Shown: positions 43,519-53,917, counted from the stretch's first letter. The stretch is 64,000 bases of DNA from Hyphomonas polymorpha PS728 (GCF_000685315.1 NZ_ARYM01000006.1:122989-186988), one strand, 5' to 3'. Made by a program: numbers and translations. The notes: generated from the sequence alone by a model not told the origin.

Positions 43519-45288
43519 ATGGCTTACGAGGCTCCGGTCAGCGATATTGAGTTTGCCTTGACCGCTTTTGCGCGGATCGAGCGGCTGCAGGGCCTGCCCG
43601 GTCATGAGGCGTATGATCCCGATCTGGTGCGCCCGATCCTGGAGGAAGCCGCCAAGCTGGCGCGCGATGTGCTGGCACCGCTGAACCCGGTGGGAGACGC
43701 CCATGGCGCTGTGTTGACCGCTGACGGCGTGGTTGCGCCGCCGGGATTTGGCGACGCTTACAAGGCCTTCGTGGAAGGCGGCTGGATGGGGCTGGCGGCG
43801 CCTGAAGAGTGGGGCGGCCAGGGCCTGCCCAAGGCACTGGCGCTCGGCGTGATGGAGATGTTCCACGGTGCAAATATGGCATTCGGCCTTTGCCCGATGC
43901 TGAGCTTCGGGGCGATCGAGGCCCTGCTGGCGCATGGCACGGATGCGCAGCGCGCGGCTTATCTGCCCAAACTCGTCTCCGGCGAATGGACAGGCACGAT
44001 GAACCTGACCGAACCGCAGGCAGGCAGCGATGTCGGCGCGCTCAAGACCAAAGCCGAGCCCAATGAAGATGGCAGCTATTCGATCACCGGCCAGAAGATC
44101 TTCATCACCTGGGGCGATCACGACATGGCTGAGAATATCATCCATCTCGTGCTGGCGCGGCTGCCCGATGCCCCGGCGGGATCGAAGGGCATCTCGCTGT
44201 TCATCGTGCCGAAATTCATTCTCGATGCGGAGGGGAATCCTGCTGAGCGCAATGGCGCGCGCTGCATCGGCCTCGAGAAGAAGATGGGCATTCACGGCAG
44301 CCCGACCTGCGTGATGGAATATTCTGCGGCCAAAGGCTGGCTGATTGGCGAGGCCAATCGCGGGCTGGCCTGCATGTTCACAATGATGAACTCGGCGCGC
44401 CTGAACGTCGGCCTTGAAGGCGTGGCGGTAGGCGAGGCGGCGTTCCAGACGGCATTTGCCTATGCGCAGGAACGCAAGCAGGGAACCGCCGCCGGCGTGA
44501 CCGGCGCGGCGCCGATCCTGCACCATGCCGATGTGCGCCGTACGCTGACGACAATGCGGGCGAAAGTCGCGGCAGCGCGGGCGATCTGTTACGCCTGCGG
44601 TGTGGCGGCCGATCTGGCGCATAGTTCTCCGGACGCAGATGTGCGGGCGGCGGCAAAGATGCGCGAAGACCTGCTGACCCCCATCGCCAAGGCCTGGAGT
44701 ACGGATGTGGGCGTCGAAGTCGCGAGCCTCGGCGTGCAGGTGCATGGCGGCATGGGCTTCATGAACGAGACGCTGGCTGCGCAGCTTTACCGCGACGCCC
44801 GGATTGCGCCGATCTATGAGGGCACCAACGGCATTCAGGCGATTGATCTGGTTGGCCGGAAATTGTCGGGCACCAAGGGCGCCTCAATGCAGGCGATGCT
44901 GGCCGAGGTCGACGAAACCGTGCGTGCGGCGCGGGCAACAAACGATCCCCAGCTTGTGCAGATTGCCGACCGGCTGAAATCGGCGTCCGCCGCATTGTCC
45001 GAGGCGAGCGACTGGATGGTGAAGACGCTGGCGGATGAACCGGAGAAAGGCCTGGCGGGCGCAACCGAATATCTGGCGCTGGCGGGCGATGTGATCGGCG
45101 GGCATTTCCTGGCCTTGGGTGCGATTGCAGCGCGGGCCGGTCAGGACATGGACCAGCGGGCACGGCAGTTGGCGCTGGCAGGGTTCTTTGCTGAGACCGC
45201 GCTGGCCTCTGCGCCGGGGCGCGTTCCAGCGATCACCGAAGGGGGCGCGCGGTTTCTGGAAGGCAGCAAAGCGCTGTTCGGGGTCTAG
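43519..45288 (+). CDS. Acyl-CoA dehydrogenase with C-terminal extension
   Basis: A 589-residue FAD enzyme of the long acyl-CoA dehydrogenase class that introduces the alpha-beta double bond in fatty-acyl-CoA oxidation. Substrate and FAD loops are MNLTEPQAGSDVGAL and ITGQKIFITWGDHD. The catalytic glutamate is in RIAPIYEGTNGIQAIDL (about residue 435). A C-terminal domain of about 140 residues follows. No electron-transfer partner is adjacent. Ribosome site GAAGGG precedes the ATG. Confidence 0.94.
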   Translation: MAYEAPVSDIEFALTAFARIERLQGLPGHEAYDPDLVRPILEEAAKLARDVLAPLNPVGDAHGAVLTADGVVAPPGFGDAYKAFVEGGWMGLAAPEEWGGQGLPKALALGVMEMFHGANMAFGLCPMLSFGAIEALLAHGTDAQRAAYLPKLVSGEWTGTMNLTEPQAGSDVGALKTKAEPNEDGSYSITGQKIFITWGDHDMAENIIHLVLARLPDAPAGSKGISLFIVPKFILDAEGNPAERNGARCIGLEKKMGIHGSPTCVMEYSAAKGWLIGEANRGLACMFTMMNSARLNVGLEGVAVGEAAFQTAFAYAQERKQGTAAGVTGAAPILHHADVRRTLTTMRAKVAAARAICYACGVAADLAHSSPDADVRAAAKMREDLLTPIAKAWSTDVGVEVASLGVQVHGGMGFMNETLAAQLYRDARIAPIYEGTNGIQAIDLVGRKLSGTKGASMQAMLAEVDETVRAARATNDPQLVQIADRLKSASAALSEASDWMVKTLADEPEKGLAGATEYLALAGDVIGGHFLALGAIAARAGQDMDQRARQLALAGFFAETALASAPGRVPAITEGGARFLEGSKALFGV

Positions 45289-45372
45289 GCCTGCCTGCCT
45301 GCGGGGCTGTTGTTGATGGTTCGAGCGGAGCCCCGTAAGAGGGGCGCTGACCCTTTGGGAGCAAACCGGCAG

Positions 45373-46572
45373 ATGGCCTGGACGAAGACCTATACCGGCG
45401 AAGAGCCGGTGCGCATCAACAAATGGCTGGCGCAGGAAGGCGTGTGTTCGCGCCGGGAAGCCGATGCGCTGATCGAAAAAGGCCTTATCCAACTGGACGG
45501 TAAGCCCGTTACGGTGGCCGGTGAGCGCGTCACCAAGGGGCAGACGCTGAGCCTGACGGACGCTGCCTCCAGGCGGCTGGACAATCAGCTGTCGGTGATC
45601 CTGAACAAGCCGGTGGGGTATGTTTCGGGGACTCCCGAGCCGGGCGAAATTCCGGCGATACGGCTGGTTACCGAGGAAAACCTGTCGGGCAGCGCGCATG
45701 CTATCCCGCAGCGTTCGAACAAGATGGCGCCGCTCGGACGGCTCGACAAGGATTCGCACGGACTGCTGATTCTGTCGGAGGATGGTGTGCTCGCCAAGGC
45801 AATCATTGGTCCCTTGAGCGACATGGACAAGGAATACGTTGTCCGGGTGAGGGGCGACATTACGCCGGCGAAGGTGGCGCTGCTGCGCCATGGGCTGGAA
45901 CTCGACGGGCGGCAACTGCGTCCGGCGGAGGTTCAGCAGGAGCGGAACAACACGCTGCGCTTCGTCCTGAAGGAGGGACGCAACCGCCAGATCCGCAGGA
46001 TGTGCGAGCTGGTAGACCTTAGAGTGCTGGATTTGCAGAGGATTCGGGTTGGCCCCATCCTGCTGGCCGGGCTGCCGGAGGGCAAATGGCGGCCACTGGG
46101 CGCGAAGGAGCGCGCGGCATTGCTGGCGGCTGGCGCTGGGGAAGAGGTGCGGGCGCGCTCGCCCCGCCGGGAGGATCGCCCGCGTGCCAGCGACGCCCCA
46201 AAGCGCGACAGATCCGGACCAGGCCGGGACGGGTCGCGGACAAATTCGGACAGAAGTGGACAATTCGGGACAAAGCCCGGACAGGGCCGGACAGATAAGC
46301 CTCGGTCCGGACCAGGAGTTGACCGCGATGGCGCAAGACCGGAACGCAAAGGCCCGAGACCCGACCGGGATGGCCCCAGACCGGATCGCGCGAGTCTAAA
46401 ATCAGACCGTGCGGGCGCAAAGCCGCCGCACCCCGGCGGCAAACCCGCCCGGCCGGGCGCCAAGCCGGCAGCCGCAGCGCCCAAGGCAGACGGTAACCGG
46501 CCCTCGGCGCTGAAGGGTGACAAGTTCAAGCGCACGAAGCTCGCCCCCCGGGACCGCAAGCCGATCAAGTGA
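45373..46572 (+). CDS. RluF-like 23S rRNA pseudouridine synthase with long disordered tail
   Basis: A 399-residue enzyme. The S4 RNA-binding domain (VRINKWLAQEGVCSRREAD, about residues 15-60) is followed by the RsuA/RluF catalytic domain with the nucleophilic Asp in LGRLDKDSHGLLIL and by KEGRNRQIRRMCEL. RluF acts on 23S rRNA position 2604, but related enzymes differ, so the target is tentative. From about residue 270 a tail of about 130 residues rich in Arg, Asp, Gly, Pro and Lys is predicted to be disordered. Part of it is encoded by a GGACA repeat array. The ATG at 45373 is preferred to an upstream in-frame codon. Confidence 0.9.
   Translation: MAWTKTYTGEEPVRINKWLAQEGVCSRREADALIEKGLIQLDGKPVTVAGERVTKGQTLSLTDAASRRLDNQLSVILNKPVGYVSGTPEPGEIPAIRLVTEENLSGSAHAIPQRSNKMAPLGRLDKDSHGLLILSEDGVLAKAIIGPLSDMDKEYVVRVRGDITPAKVALLRHGLELDGRQLRPAEVQQERNNTLRFVLKEGRNRQIRRMCELVDLRVLDLQRIRVGPILLAGLPEGKWRPLGAKERAALLAAGAGEEVRARSPRREDRPRASDAPKRDRSGPGRDGSRTNSDRSGQFGTKPGQGRTDKPRSGPGVDRDGARPERKGPRPDRDGPRPDRASLKSDRAGAKPPHPGGKPARPGAKPAAAAPKADGNRPSALKGDKFKRTKLAPRDRKPIK
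46238..46294 (+). repeat. GGACA tandem repeat inside the RluF-like coding sequence
   Basis: Units GGACAAATTC, GGACAGAAGT, GGACAATTCG, GGACAAAGCCC and GGACAGGGCC, then a partial sixth, follow one another at 10-11-base spacing. Because 10 is not a multiple of 3, each unit is read in a different codon phase, yet the reading frame stays open. The units match the intergenic array at 33419-33460. Confidence 0.8.
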
Positions 46573-46626
46573 TCCTTCCCCCGCGTGACGGCTCGACGGG
46601 GGAGCCTGCCGCCGTATCGTGGCCCC

Positions 46627-47691
46627 ATGGATGGATTTCTCTCTGAACCGACCCAGTACAAGGGTCTGACTTTCCCGCTGGGGACGCGCGCGCCTGAGCC
46701 TGGTGAAGCCATTACGCTGGCGCCCGGCGTCGAGTGGACGCGGATGCCGCTGCCTTTCTCGCTGAAGTTCATCAATGTGTGGATCATTGATGATGGCGAC
46801 GGCTGGACCATTGTGGATACCGGTATGCCGCTGCCCGACACCAAGGATGCCTGGCGCAAACTGCTGGGCGAGCGGGTGACGGCAGACAAGCCGCTGAAGC
46901 GGGTAATCATCACCCATATGCACCCAGACCATATCGGGGCAGCGGGTTGGCTCTGCTACAAGTATGATGCCGAGCTGTGGATCAGCCGGCTGGAGTATAC
47001 GACGTGCCGGATGCTCGTGGCCGATACGGGCCGGGACGCGCCAAAGGCGGGGATCGATTTCTATATCCGCGCCGGATGGCCCCAGAAGGCCATCGACAAC
47101 TACGTTTCGCGCTTTGGCGGGTTCGGACGGGGCGTCAGCCAGATGCCGGACGCGTTCCGGCGGCTTGAAGATGGCGACACGGTTCGCCTGGCCGGGCAGG
47201 ACTGGCGCGTGATTACCGGCAACGGCCATTCGCCCGAGCATGTGTGCCTGTTCAGCGAGGCGCTGAACGTGGCGATTACCGGCGACCAGTTGCTGCCGCG
47301 GATTTCATCCAACGTATCGGTTCACCCCACCGAACCGGCGGCCAATCCGCTGGATGACTGGATCAAGAGCTGTGAGAAGCTGCTGCGGGAGCTGCCCGAG
47401 GATTGCTTCGTCCTGCCGGCACACAATGAGCCGTTCACAGGCGCGCATATCCGGCTGCGCAACCTGATTGCGGGGCATGACACCTCTCTGACGCGCCTGC
47501 GGCAAAAGCTGGAGAAGGGGCCTGTGAAGGTGCCCGAGACCTTCGTGACCCTGTTCGGACGGGCGATCAAAGACGATGAAATGGGCAACGCTACGGGCGA
47601 GGCGCTGGCGCACCTCAATTATCTGATCCATCGCGGGGAGGTAAAAACCCGGCCCGATACGGACGGCGCACTGCTTTACAGCCTCGCCTGA
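46627..47691 (+). CDS. Metallo-beta-lactamase-fold hydrolase
   Basis: A 354-residue MBL-fold protein. The metal-binding motif THMHPDHIGAAGW (about residue 98) matches HxHxDH. Later ligands lie in NGHSPEHVCLF, ITGDQLLPRISSN and LPAHNEPF. A C-terminal helical part resembles that of lactonase/thioesterase-like MBL proteins. The substrate is unknown. The start at 46627 fits the domain; an upstream GTG-type start is less likely. Confidence 0.9.
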   Translation: MDGFLSEPTQYKGLTFPLGTRAPEPGEAITLAPGVEWTRMPLPFSLKFINVWIIDDGDGWTIVDTGMPLPDTKDAWRKLLGERVTADKPLKRVIITHMHPDHIGAAGWLCYKYDAELWISRLEYTTCRMLVADTGRDAPKAGIDFYIRAGWPQKAIDNYVSRFGGFGRGVSQMPDAFRRLEDGDTVRLAGQDWRVITGNGHSPEHVCLFSEALNVAITGDQLLPRISSNVSVHPTEPAANPLDDWIKSCEKLLRELPEDCFVLPAHNEPFTGAHIRLRNLIAGHDTSLTRLRQKLEKGPVKVPETFVTLFGRAIKDDEMGNATGEALAHLNYLIHRGEVKTRPDTDGALLYSLA

Positions 47692-47811
47692 AGCGCTGTT
47701 TCGCCTCACATTGAATAGCAGTGTTGCGGGGCATTTCGCCTTCGCAAGGGGGCGGCTTATCGTTTAAGACTTCCCGGCCTGCGCGAGAGCGGTGCCTGCT
47801 ATGGGGTTTGA

Positions 47812-48663
47812 ATGACTGAGGAAAACAGCGTGGCCGCCGAGGCGCCGGCAGCAGAGACAGGCCTCTGGGCAAAGATCAAGCAGGAGCTGCGCGAATGGGG
47901 CGCGACGCTTGCCATTGTGGCGCCGGCCTTCCTGCTATTCACCGGTCTGCTTTACGAACAGCGCGTTATTCCGTCTGAAAGCATGGTGCCGACCCTGGAA
48001 GTGGGCGACCGCGTGGCGGTGGCCAAGTTTGCCTTTGGTTATGGCCGGTATTCGTTGCCCCTGAGCATCGGGCGATATCTGCCGCTGGGCGAAGGGCGTT
48101 TCTTCCCGGGCACGCCCGAGCGCGGCGATGTGGTGGTGTTCGAGCATACCCATTCGGACCGGGTGATGATCAAGCGGGTGGTGGGCCTGCCGGGTGACAC
48201 GGTTCAGATGATTAATGAAGAACTGGTGATCAACGGCCAGCCTGTGGATGCCGAATTCGTGCGCACGGTGCGCTACATTCCCGACCGGACCGATGTGATC
48301 GACACTGCCCATGAATGGCGCGAGACCATCGGGGACAAGACCTGGCTGACCCATCGCGGGCTGCGCGGACATGCCGTGGATGACACGGTGCTGTTCGTGG
48401 TGCCCGAGGGCCACATGTTCCTGGTCGGCGACAACCGTAACAATTCCTATGACAGCCGCGAGCTTTCCGGCCATTGCCCGCCAGTCAATGGCGTGGTGGA
48501 CCGGGCTGGCTGCCCTCTGCGTGTAGCGGCGGATGATGCGTCCATCGGCTTTGTGCCGCTCGACCATCTGATCGGGCGCGCGGACACGGTGCTGATGACC
48601 TTCCACCGCTGCAAATTGCAAGGCGATGAGCCCTGCCGCAAACGCGTCTGGAAGGGGCTTTGA
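47812..48663 (+). CDS. lepB: Signal peptidase I
   Basis: A 283-residue inner-membrane peptidase that removes Sec/Tat signal peptides. One membrane helix (WGATLAIVAPAFLLFTGLLYE) precedes the catalytic Ser in IPSESMVPTL and the Lys in MIKRVVGLPGD; GDNRNNSYDSR is box E. A pair of cysteines (CPPVNGVVDRAGC) lies in the insert. It is independent of the gsp prepilin peptidase. Confidence 0.96.
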   Translation: MTEENSVAAEAPAAETGLWAKIKQELREWGATLAIVAPAFLLFTGLLYEQRVIPSESMVPTLEVGDRVAVAKFAFGYGRYSLPLSIGRYLPLGEGRFFPGTPERGDVVVFEHTHSDRVMIKRVVGLPGDTVQMINEELVINGQPVDAEFVRTVRYIPDRTDVIDTAHEWRETIGDKTWLTHRGLRGHAVDDTVLFVVPEGHMFLVGDNRNNSYDSRELSGHCPPVNGVVDRAGCPLRVAADDASIGFVPLDHLIGRADTVLMTFHRCKLQGDEPCRKRVWKGL

Positions 48664-48757
48664 CCCGGAAATCCGTATCTTGCCCGCTGCCGCTAACCCC
48701 GCTAGTCCGGGTTTAAACGGGGGCGCGGGGCCTCTGCGGCAATACGGATAACTGGCG

Positions 48758-49360
48758 ATGCCCAACACGACATCGACAAAGCAACGCCGTGGGCCGATCA
48801 TCATATCGCGCCATGGCCGCCCTGCGCTGGACCGCAATCTTGGGCCGCGCCTGCACTGGCAGGACTATATCGACTGGTGGGCCAAGTACGAAATAGGACC
48901 GCTGGCGGAGGGGCAGGAAGCGCCCAAGGAATTGAGGGACATGGTGGCCGATGCGGACATCGTGTTTGCATCCGCCCGCCTGCGCGCGCAGCAGACGGCC
49001 GACAGCGCCGCGCCGCACCTGACGGCGATCTATGATCCGGTATTCAATGAAGCGCCGCTGCCGCCGCCAAAACTGCATGGCTTTCGCGCCTTGCCCAAAA
49101 CATGGAATGTGCTGGCCAGGACAGTCTGGTTAACCGGCCATTCATTGGACGGCGAATCGGTGGGCGAGGCGCGTGTGCGCGCCAAGGCAGCAGCTTTGAA
49201 GCTGCATGAGGCCGCTGCAGACGCAAAAGTCTATCTCGCCGCACACGGATGGTTCAACCGCATGCTGAGACCTGAACTGCGTGAGTTGGGCTGGGTGTGT
49301 GCACGGGATGGCGGGGACAGCTATTGGAGCTACCGCGTCTACGAATACCGTGGACAGTGA
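48758..49360 (+). CDS. Histidine phosphatase family protein
   Basis: A 200-residue protein of the phosphoglycerate mutase-like family. The phosphorylated His is in IIISRHGRPALD, with a second His in LAAHGWFNRML and Arg in SARLRAQQTADS. The fold is cytoplasmic and the substrate unknown. It precedes xseB by 71 bases. Confidence 0.88.
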   Translation: MPNTTSTKQRRGPIIISRHGRPALDRNLGPRLHWQDYIDWWAKYEIGPLAEGQEAPKELRDMVADADIVFASARLRAQQTADSAAPHLTAIYDPVFNEAPLPPPKLHGFRALPKTWNVLARTVWLTGHSLDGESVGEARVRAKAAALKLHEAAADAKVYLAAHGWFNRMLRPELRELGWVCARDGGDSYWSYRVYEYRGQ

Positions 49361-49431
49361 CACGATAACGGTTGTCGCGCCCGGCAGCGGGCTCTAGACA
49401 GGCTGGAACGAATTTTCAGGACAGGCGCGCC

Positions 49432-49677
49432 ATGTCGGATGTCAAATCCAAACCCGTGGACAAGATGAGCTTCGAGGAAGCACTGGCCGAGCTGGAAGGC
49501 ATTGTCCGCCAGTTGGAAGCCGGTGAAGTCGAGCTTGAAAAGTCGATCGCGATCTATGAGCGCGGCGCAGCTCTCAAAGCGCATTGCGAGGCGCGGCTGA
49601 AATCGGCCGAGCTGAAGGTGGAGCAGATTGTTCAGGGCGCCGGCGGTCCGACGACCGAACCGGCCGCCTTCGATTAG
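49432..49677 (+). CDS. xseB: Exodeoxyribonuclease VII small subunit
   Basis: An 81-residue all-helical subunit that joins XseA to degrade single-stranded DNA. The core [26 protein letters not shown] is diagnostic. The start at 49432 is used because the frame upstream has no conserved content. It is followed after 10 bases by ispA, the common alphaproteobacterial xseB-ispA-dxs order. Confidence 0.95.
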   Translation: MSDVKSKPVDKMSFEEALAELEGIVRQLEAGEVELEKSIAIYERGAALKAHCEARLKSAELKVEQIVQGAGGPTTEPAAFD

Positions 49678-49687
49678 GTTCGCCGTC

Positions 49688-50596
49688 ATGGGGCCGGACG
49701 AGGGCGAAGTGTCAGACTTTGAACAACGCCTGACGGAAGTTGCCGACAAGGTGACCGTGGCGCTGGACCAGCTGATCCCCCCGGCCAGTGGACCGGAAGC
49801 CAATCTGATGCGCGCCATGCGCCATGCCGCGCTGGCCAATGGCAAGCGGATGCGGCCTTTTTTCGTACTGGAAACGGGCGCCATGTTCGGGGCCTCGGAG
49901 AAGAGCCTTCTGCGGACAGCCGCGGCGCTGGAATGCGTGCACTGCTATTCGCTGGTGCATGATGACCTGCCCTGTATGGACGATGATGACTTCCGGCGCG
50001 GGCAGCCCACCGTCCATAAGGCCTTTGACGAGGCAACCGCCGTGCTGGCGGGGGACGCGCTGCTGACGCTGGCGTTCAAGATACTGGCGTCCAGCGAGAC
50101 GCACGAAGACCCGGCGGTGCGCGTGCTGCTGATCGAGCGGCTGGCAGACGCAGCCGGGGCGCGCGGCATGGTGGGCGGCCAGATGATCGACATGCTGGAG
50201 GAGGCGAGCCCGCGCGATCTCAACACCATTACCCGCATGCAGCGGCTGAAGACCGGAGCCCTGATTTCCTATGCACTGGAGGCAGGGGCGATCATTGGTC
50301 ACGCCCGGGAGGCTGAACGCAATGCCCTGGCAGGTTTTGCCAATGATCTGGGGCTGGCGTATCAGATCGCCGATGACATCCTTGATGCAGAGGGGGATGA
50401 AAGCATCGTGGGCAAGGCACTTTCCAAGGACAAGGACGCCGGGAAGGCGAATTTCGTTACCCTTCTGGGGGTGGATGGTGCCCGGCAGAGGGTGCGGCTG
50501 CTCGCCGCGCAGGCCAAGGAACATTTGGCAATTTTCCGTGACAAGGCCCACATCCTGCTGCATTCCGTTGATTATGTGCTGAACAGACCCCGGTAG
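49688..50596 (+). CDS. ispA: Polyprenyl (farnesyl/geranyl) diphosphate synthase
   Basis: A 302-residue trans-isoprenyl diphosphate synthase. The first aspartate motif is [15 protein letters not shown] (DDxxxxD form) and the second is [28 protein letters not shown] lies between. It condenses IPP and DMAPP to C15. The open frame reaches back into xseB as a shadow, and the ATG at 49688 is the real start. It is in an operon with dxs. Confidence 0.95.
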   Translation: MGPDEGEVSDFEQRLTEVADKVTVALDQLIPPASGPEANLMRAMRHAALANGKRMRPFFVLETGAMFGASEKSLLRTAAALECVHCYSLVHDDLPCMDDDDFRRGQPTVHKAFDEATAVLAGDALLTLAFKILASSETHEDPAVRVLLIERLADAAGARGMVGGQMIDMLEEASPRDLNTITRMQRLKTGALISYALEAGAIIGHAREAERNALAGFANDLGLAYQIADDILDAEGDESIVGKALSKDKDAGKANFVTLLGVDGARQRVRLLAAQAKEHLAIFRDKAHILLHSVDYVLNRPR

Positions 50597-50630
50597 AACG
50601 GGCACGCGACGACAAGAAAAGCACGCAGAT

Positions 50631-52553
50631 ATGACCGAGACACGCCCGAACCGCCTCCTGGACGCCATTGATGCGCCGTCCGACCTTAAAGGCCGCAGCC
50701 GCGCCGATCTGAAACAGATCGCCGAGGAAGTGCGCCATGAGGTGATCGATGTCGTGTCGGTGACCGGGGGGCATCTCGGCTCCGGCCTGGGCGTGGTGGA
50801 GCTGACCGTGGCGATCCATGCGGTGTTCGATGCGCCCGCCGACAAGCTGATCTGGGATGTCGGCCATCAGTGCTATCCCCACAAGATCCTGACCGAGCGC
50901 AAGGACCGGATGCGGACCCTGCGCCAGGCGGGGGGGCTCTCGGGTTTCACCAAGCGTGCGGAGAGCGAATACGATCCGTTCGGCGCGGCCCATGCTTCAA
51001 CCTCGATCTCGGCGGGCCTCGGTTTTGCCAAGGCGCGCGATCTGCAGGGCAAGGACAATCACGTCATCTGCGTGATCGGCGACGGGTCGATGTCAGCCGG
51101 TATGGCGTATGAGGCGATGAACAATGCCGGGGCTGACCGTTCCCGGATGATCGTTATCCTCAACGACAACGACATGTCGATTGCGCCCCCCGTGGGCGCA
51201 ATGAGCCATTATTTCTCGCGGCTGGTTTCCTCGCGGCCTTATCGGGGCCTGCGCCGGATTGCCAAGAAGGTGATCCAGCCGATGGGGCTGGAATCCCCGG
51301 CGCGGCGCGCGGAAGAATATCTGCGCGGTTTCGCGATGGGTGGCACGCTCTTCGAGGAGATGGGGTTCTACTATATCGGCCCGGTGGACGGGCATGATCT
51401 CGACACGCTGCTGGACCTGCTTGAAAACATCAAGGCGATGCAGGACGGCCCGATCCTGCTGCATGTTGTGACGCAGAAGGGCAAGGGCTATGCGCCTGCC
51501 GAGAATTCTGCCGACAAGTATCACGGCGTTTCGAAATTCTCCGTCGTCACCGGCGAGCAGGCCAAGGGCGCTGCCGGGCCGCCGGCCTATCAGAAGGTGT
51601 TCGGCCAGACGCTGGCGAAACTGGGCGAGACAGATGACAGGATCTGCGCCATCACCGCGGCGATGCCATCTGGTACGAGTACGGACATTTTCGGGAAGAA
51701 GTTCCCCGAGCGGCATTTCGACGTCGGTATTGCCGAGCAGCATGCCGTGACATTTGCCGCCGGGCTTGCAGCCGATGGCATGAAGCCGTTCTGCGCGATC
51801 TATTCCACCTTCCTTCAGCGCGGCTATGACCAGGTGGTGCATGATGTGGCGATCCAGCAATTGCCGGTTCGCTTTGCCATCGACCGGGCAGGATTGGTGG
51901 GCGCTGACGGCGCGACCCATGCGGGCAGTTTCGACATCGGTTATCTCGGCGCGCTGCCGGGCATGGTCTGCATGGCGCCCTCGGATGAGGCGGAACTGGC
52001 GCGGATGGTGCTGACTTCGCTCCAGATCGATGACCGGCCCAGTGCCTTCCGCTATCCGCGCGGCGAAGGGGTTGGCGTGACGATCCCCAACATTCTCAAG
52101 CCGCTGGAAATCGGCAAGGGCAGAGTTGTGCGGGAAGGGAACGCGATTGCGATCCTTTCCTACGGCACTCGCCTGCAGGAAGCACTGAAAGCCGCCGACA
52201 TGCTGGCCGCGCAGGGGCTGAGCGCCACGGTCGCCGATGCCCGCTTTGCCAAGCCGCTCGACAATGAGCTGATCGAACGCCTGGCGAAAGAGCATGAAGT
52301 GCTCCTCACTCTGGAAGAAGGCGCGCGGGGAGGCTTTGGCAGTTTCGTGCTGGAGCATCTGGCCAATTGCGGAGCGCTGGATTCCGGTCTGAAGGTGCGT
52401 GTTCTGACGCTGCCTGACATCTTCCAGGATCAGGACACGCCGGCTGCGATGTATGATCAAGCCGGCCTGACAGCGCGCCATATTGCGGCGCGCGCCATCG
52501 AGGCACTTGGCCGGGGTGACCTGTCAGCAATTGAGCGGCTGGCCTCTGCCTGA
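50631..52553 (+). CDS. dxs: 1-deoxy-D-xylulose-5-phosphate synthase
   Basis: A 640-residue thiamine-diphosphate enzyme that condenses pyruvate and glyceraldehyde 3-phosphate, the first step of the MEP isoprenoid pathway. The TPP motif is [19 protein letters not shown], the central transketolase domain has [18 protein letters not shown], and the C-terminal domain is complete. It lies 34 bases after ispA. Confidence 0.97.
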   Translation: MTETRPNRLLDAIDAPSDLKGRSRADLKQIAEEVRHEVIDVVSVTGGHLGSGLGVVELTVAIHAVFDAPADKLIWDVGHQCYPHKILTERKDRMRTLRQAGGLSGFTKRAESEYDPFGAAHASTSISAGLGFAKARDLQGKDNHVICVIGDGSMSAGMAYEAMNNAGADRSRMIVILNDNDMSIAPPVGAMSHYFSRLVSSRPYRGLRRIAKKVIQPMGLESPARRAEEYLRGFAMGGTLFEEMGFYYIGPVDGHDLDTLLDLLENIKAMQDGPILLHVVTQKGKGYAPAENSADKYHGVSKFSVVTGEQAKGAAGPPAYQKVFGQTLAKLGETDDRICAITAAMPSGTSTDIFGKKFPERHFDVGIAEQHAVTFAAGLAADGMKPFCAIYSTFLQRGYDQVVHDVAIQQLPVRFAIDRAGLVGADGATHAGSFDIGYLGALPGMVCMAPSDEAELARMVLTSLQIDDRPSAFRYPRGEGVGVTIPNILKPLEIGKGRVVREGNAIAILSYGTRLQEALKAADMLAAQGLSATVADARFAKPLDNELIERLAKEHEVLLTLEEGARGGFGSFVLEHLANCGALDSGLKVRVLTLPDIFQDQDTPAAMYDQAGLTARHIAARAIEALGRGDLSAIERLASA

Positions 52554-52659
52554 GGCTTTGCCACACTAACATCACACTTCTGCCCTGTGCCGCTTCATTC
52601 CGGCAGGTTATGGAGAGTGCGCGAACCTCATGATTCCGCCTGCAAGAAGGAAGTTTGAT

Positions 52660-53301
52660 ATGATCCGTCTCAGCCTTGCCGCCGCCGCCTCGGCTCTCGT
52701 TTTCGCCGCGTGCGCGACGCAGGCGCCCCCCAGCGATGGACCTGCGCCTGCAGTCGTTGTGCCTTCCCAGTATGAGCTGGGCCTGAGCACGGCAACCGAA
52801 CTGCAGACTGCCGGCAATGTGCCGGCCGCTATTCAGCGCCTGATGCAGCTCGCCGGCGATCCTGAACTGACCTCTGAACAGAAAGCGGACGTTCTTTACG
52901 AACTGGGCGTATTGAGCATGAGCCCGACCGGATATGATCTGCCGGGCGCTGTGGGTTATTTCGACGAAGTGATTGCCAACCATCCGAACACGGATGCCGC
53001 CCGCCGCGCCAAGGCCAAGCTGCCCGAAGCCCGTGCGCAGTTGGAGGCAATGAACGCTGTGCTGGCCTCTGCCGATGCAACCCATACGGAGCGTTTCAAC
53101 GCGCTGATGAAACTCGGCCGGCACCTCGATGCCATCGATCTCATGACACAGTATGACATCCAGCCGGATAATGAAGTGAAGCTGGCAATGTATCAGATCG
53201 GCTATCTGTGCGACGAAACTGGCCTGACCGGTCAGACCTACACTGTGGCTGACCGCGACGGCACGAGCCGCAGACTGCGCTTTTGCGACTACGGCAAGTA
53301 A
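52660..53301 (+). CDS. Lipoprotein, hypothetical, TPR-like
   Basis: A 213-residue lipoprotein (lipobox FAAC, Cys18). The mature part is alpha-helical and tetratricopeptide-like (VGYFDEVIANHPNTDAARRAKAKL resembles a TPR unit). Its C-terminus has two cysteines. It is probably anchored in the outer membrane facing the periplasm; the function is unknown. The ribosome site AGAAGGAAG precedes the ATG. Confidence 0.78.
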   Translation: MIRLSLAAAASALVFAACATQAPPSDGPAPAVVVPSQYELGLSTATELQTAGNVPAAIQRLMQLAGDPELTSEQKADVLYELGVLSMSPTGYDLPGAVGYFDEVIANHPNTDAARRAKAKLPEARAQLEAMNAVLASADATHTERFNALMKLGRHLDAIDLMTQYDIQPDNEVKLAMYQIGYLCDETGLTGQTYTVADRDGTSRRLRFCDYGK

Positions 53302-53335
53302 AGCGTAGACTGTCTCCCGAACCGTGGGGGACAGA

Positions 53336-53917
53336 ATGGAAAACAAGGAGTTCCGCCAGAGAATTTCCGCCTTCGAGAAAGGCGAGATTCTCTGGCGCGC
53401 TTATCCGGACCGGCTGGAAAAGCATGGCGCCGATGGCGCGCTTCAACTGACAATCCCTTATGACCGTGTGCGGCGGGTTCGCATCGCCTGGGCGTCGAGC
53501 CGGGCCCAGCCCGGCCGCCTGCTGATGGAACTGACCGGGGAGCGGTGCCGCGTTACGATTTCCAATATGCATTATGCCGGATTTGCAAATTTCGAGGATC
53601 GGGCGGAAACCTTCTATCCGATGATGTGGCAGGTGGCGCTGGGCGTGCGGCGGTCCAATCCCGGGGCGGAGTTCCGGGCGGGCGAGCGCGCAGAGATTTA
53701 CTGGCCGCTGCTCTCTTTCGCGTTCGGAGCCCTGGTGATGCTGGCAGGCGTCCTCTTGGCGTTACCAATAGGGGCGGGGAATATCCCTGCCTCTGTCTTC
53801 ATCAAGGGCGGTTTCGTCCTGATTGCATTGCCATTGCTGCTCGGCTGGGCGTGGAAAGCGCGGCCCCGGAAGTTCAACCCGGATACCGATCTCGAAGAAA
53901 TGATTGCCATTCGCTGA
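53336..53917 (+). CDS. Hypothetical membrane protein
   Basis: A 193-residue protein. The N-terminal soluble part (about 1-115) begins KEFRQRISAFEKGEILWRAYPDRL and resembles a PH-like domain. Two C-terminal helices (FAFGALVMLAGVLLALPIG and IKGGFVLIALPLLLGWAW) follow. No family is recognised. It starts 34 bases after the lipoprotein gene and may share its transcript. Confidence 0.7.
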   Translation: MENKEFRQRISAFEKGEILWRAYPDRLEKHGADGALQLTIPYDRVRRVRIAWASSRAQPGRLLMELTGERCRVTISNMHYAGFANFEDRAETFYPMMWQVALGVRRSNPGAEFRAGERAEIYWPLLSFAFGALVMLAGVLLALPIGAGNIPASVFIKGGFVLIALPLLLGWAWKARPRKFNPDTDLEEMIAIR

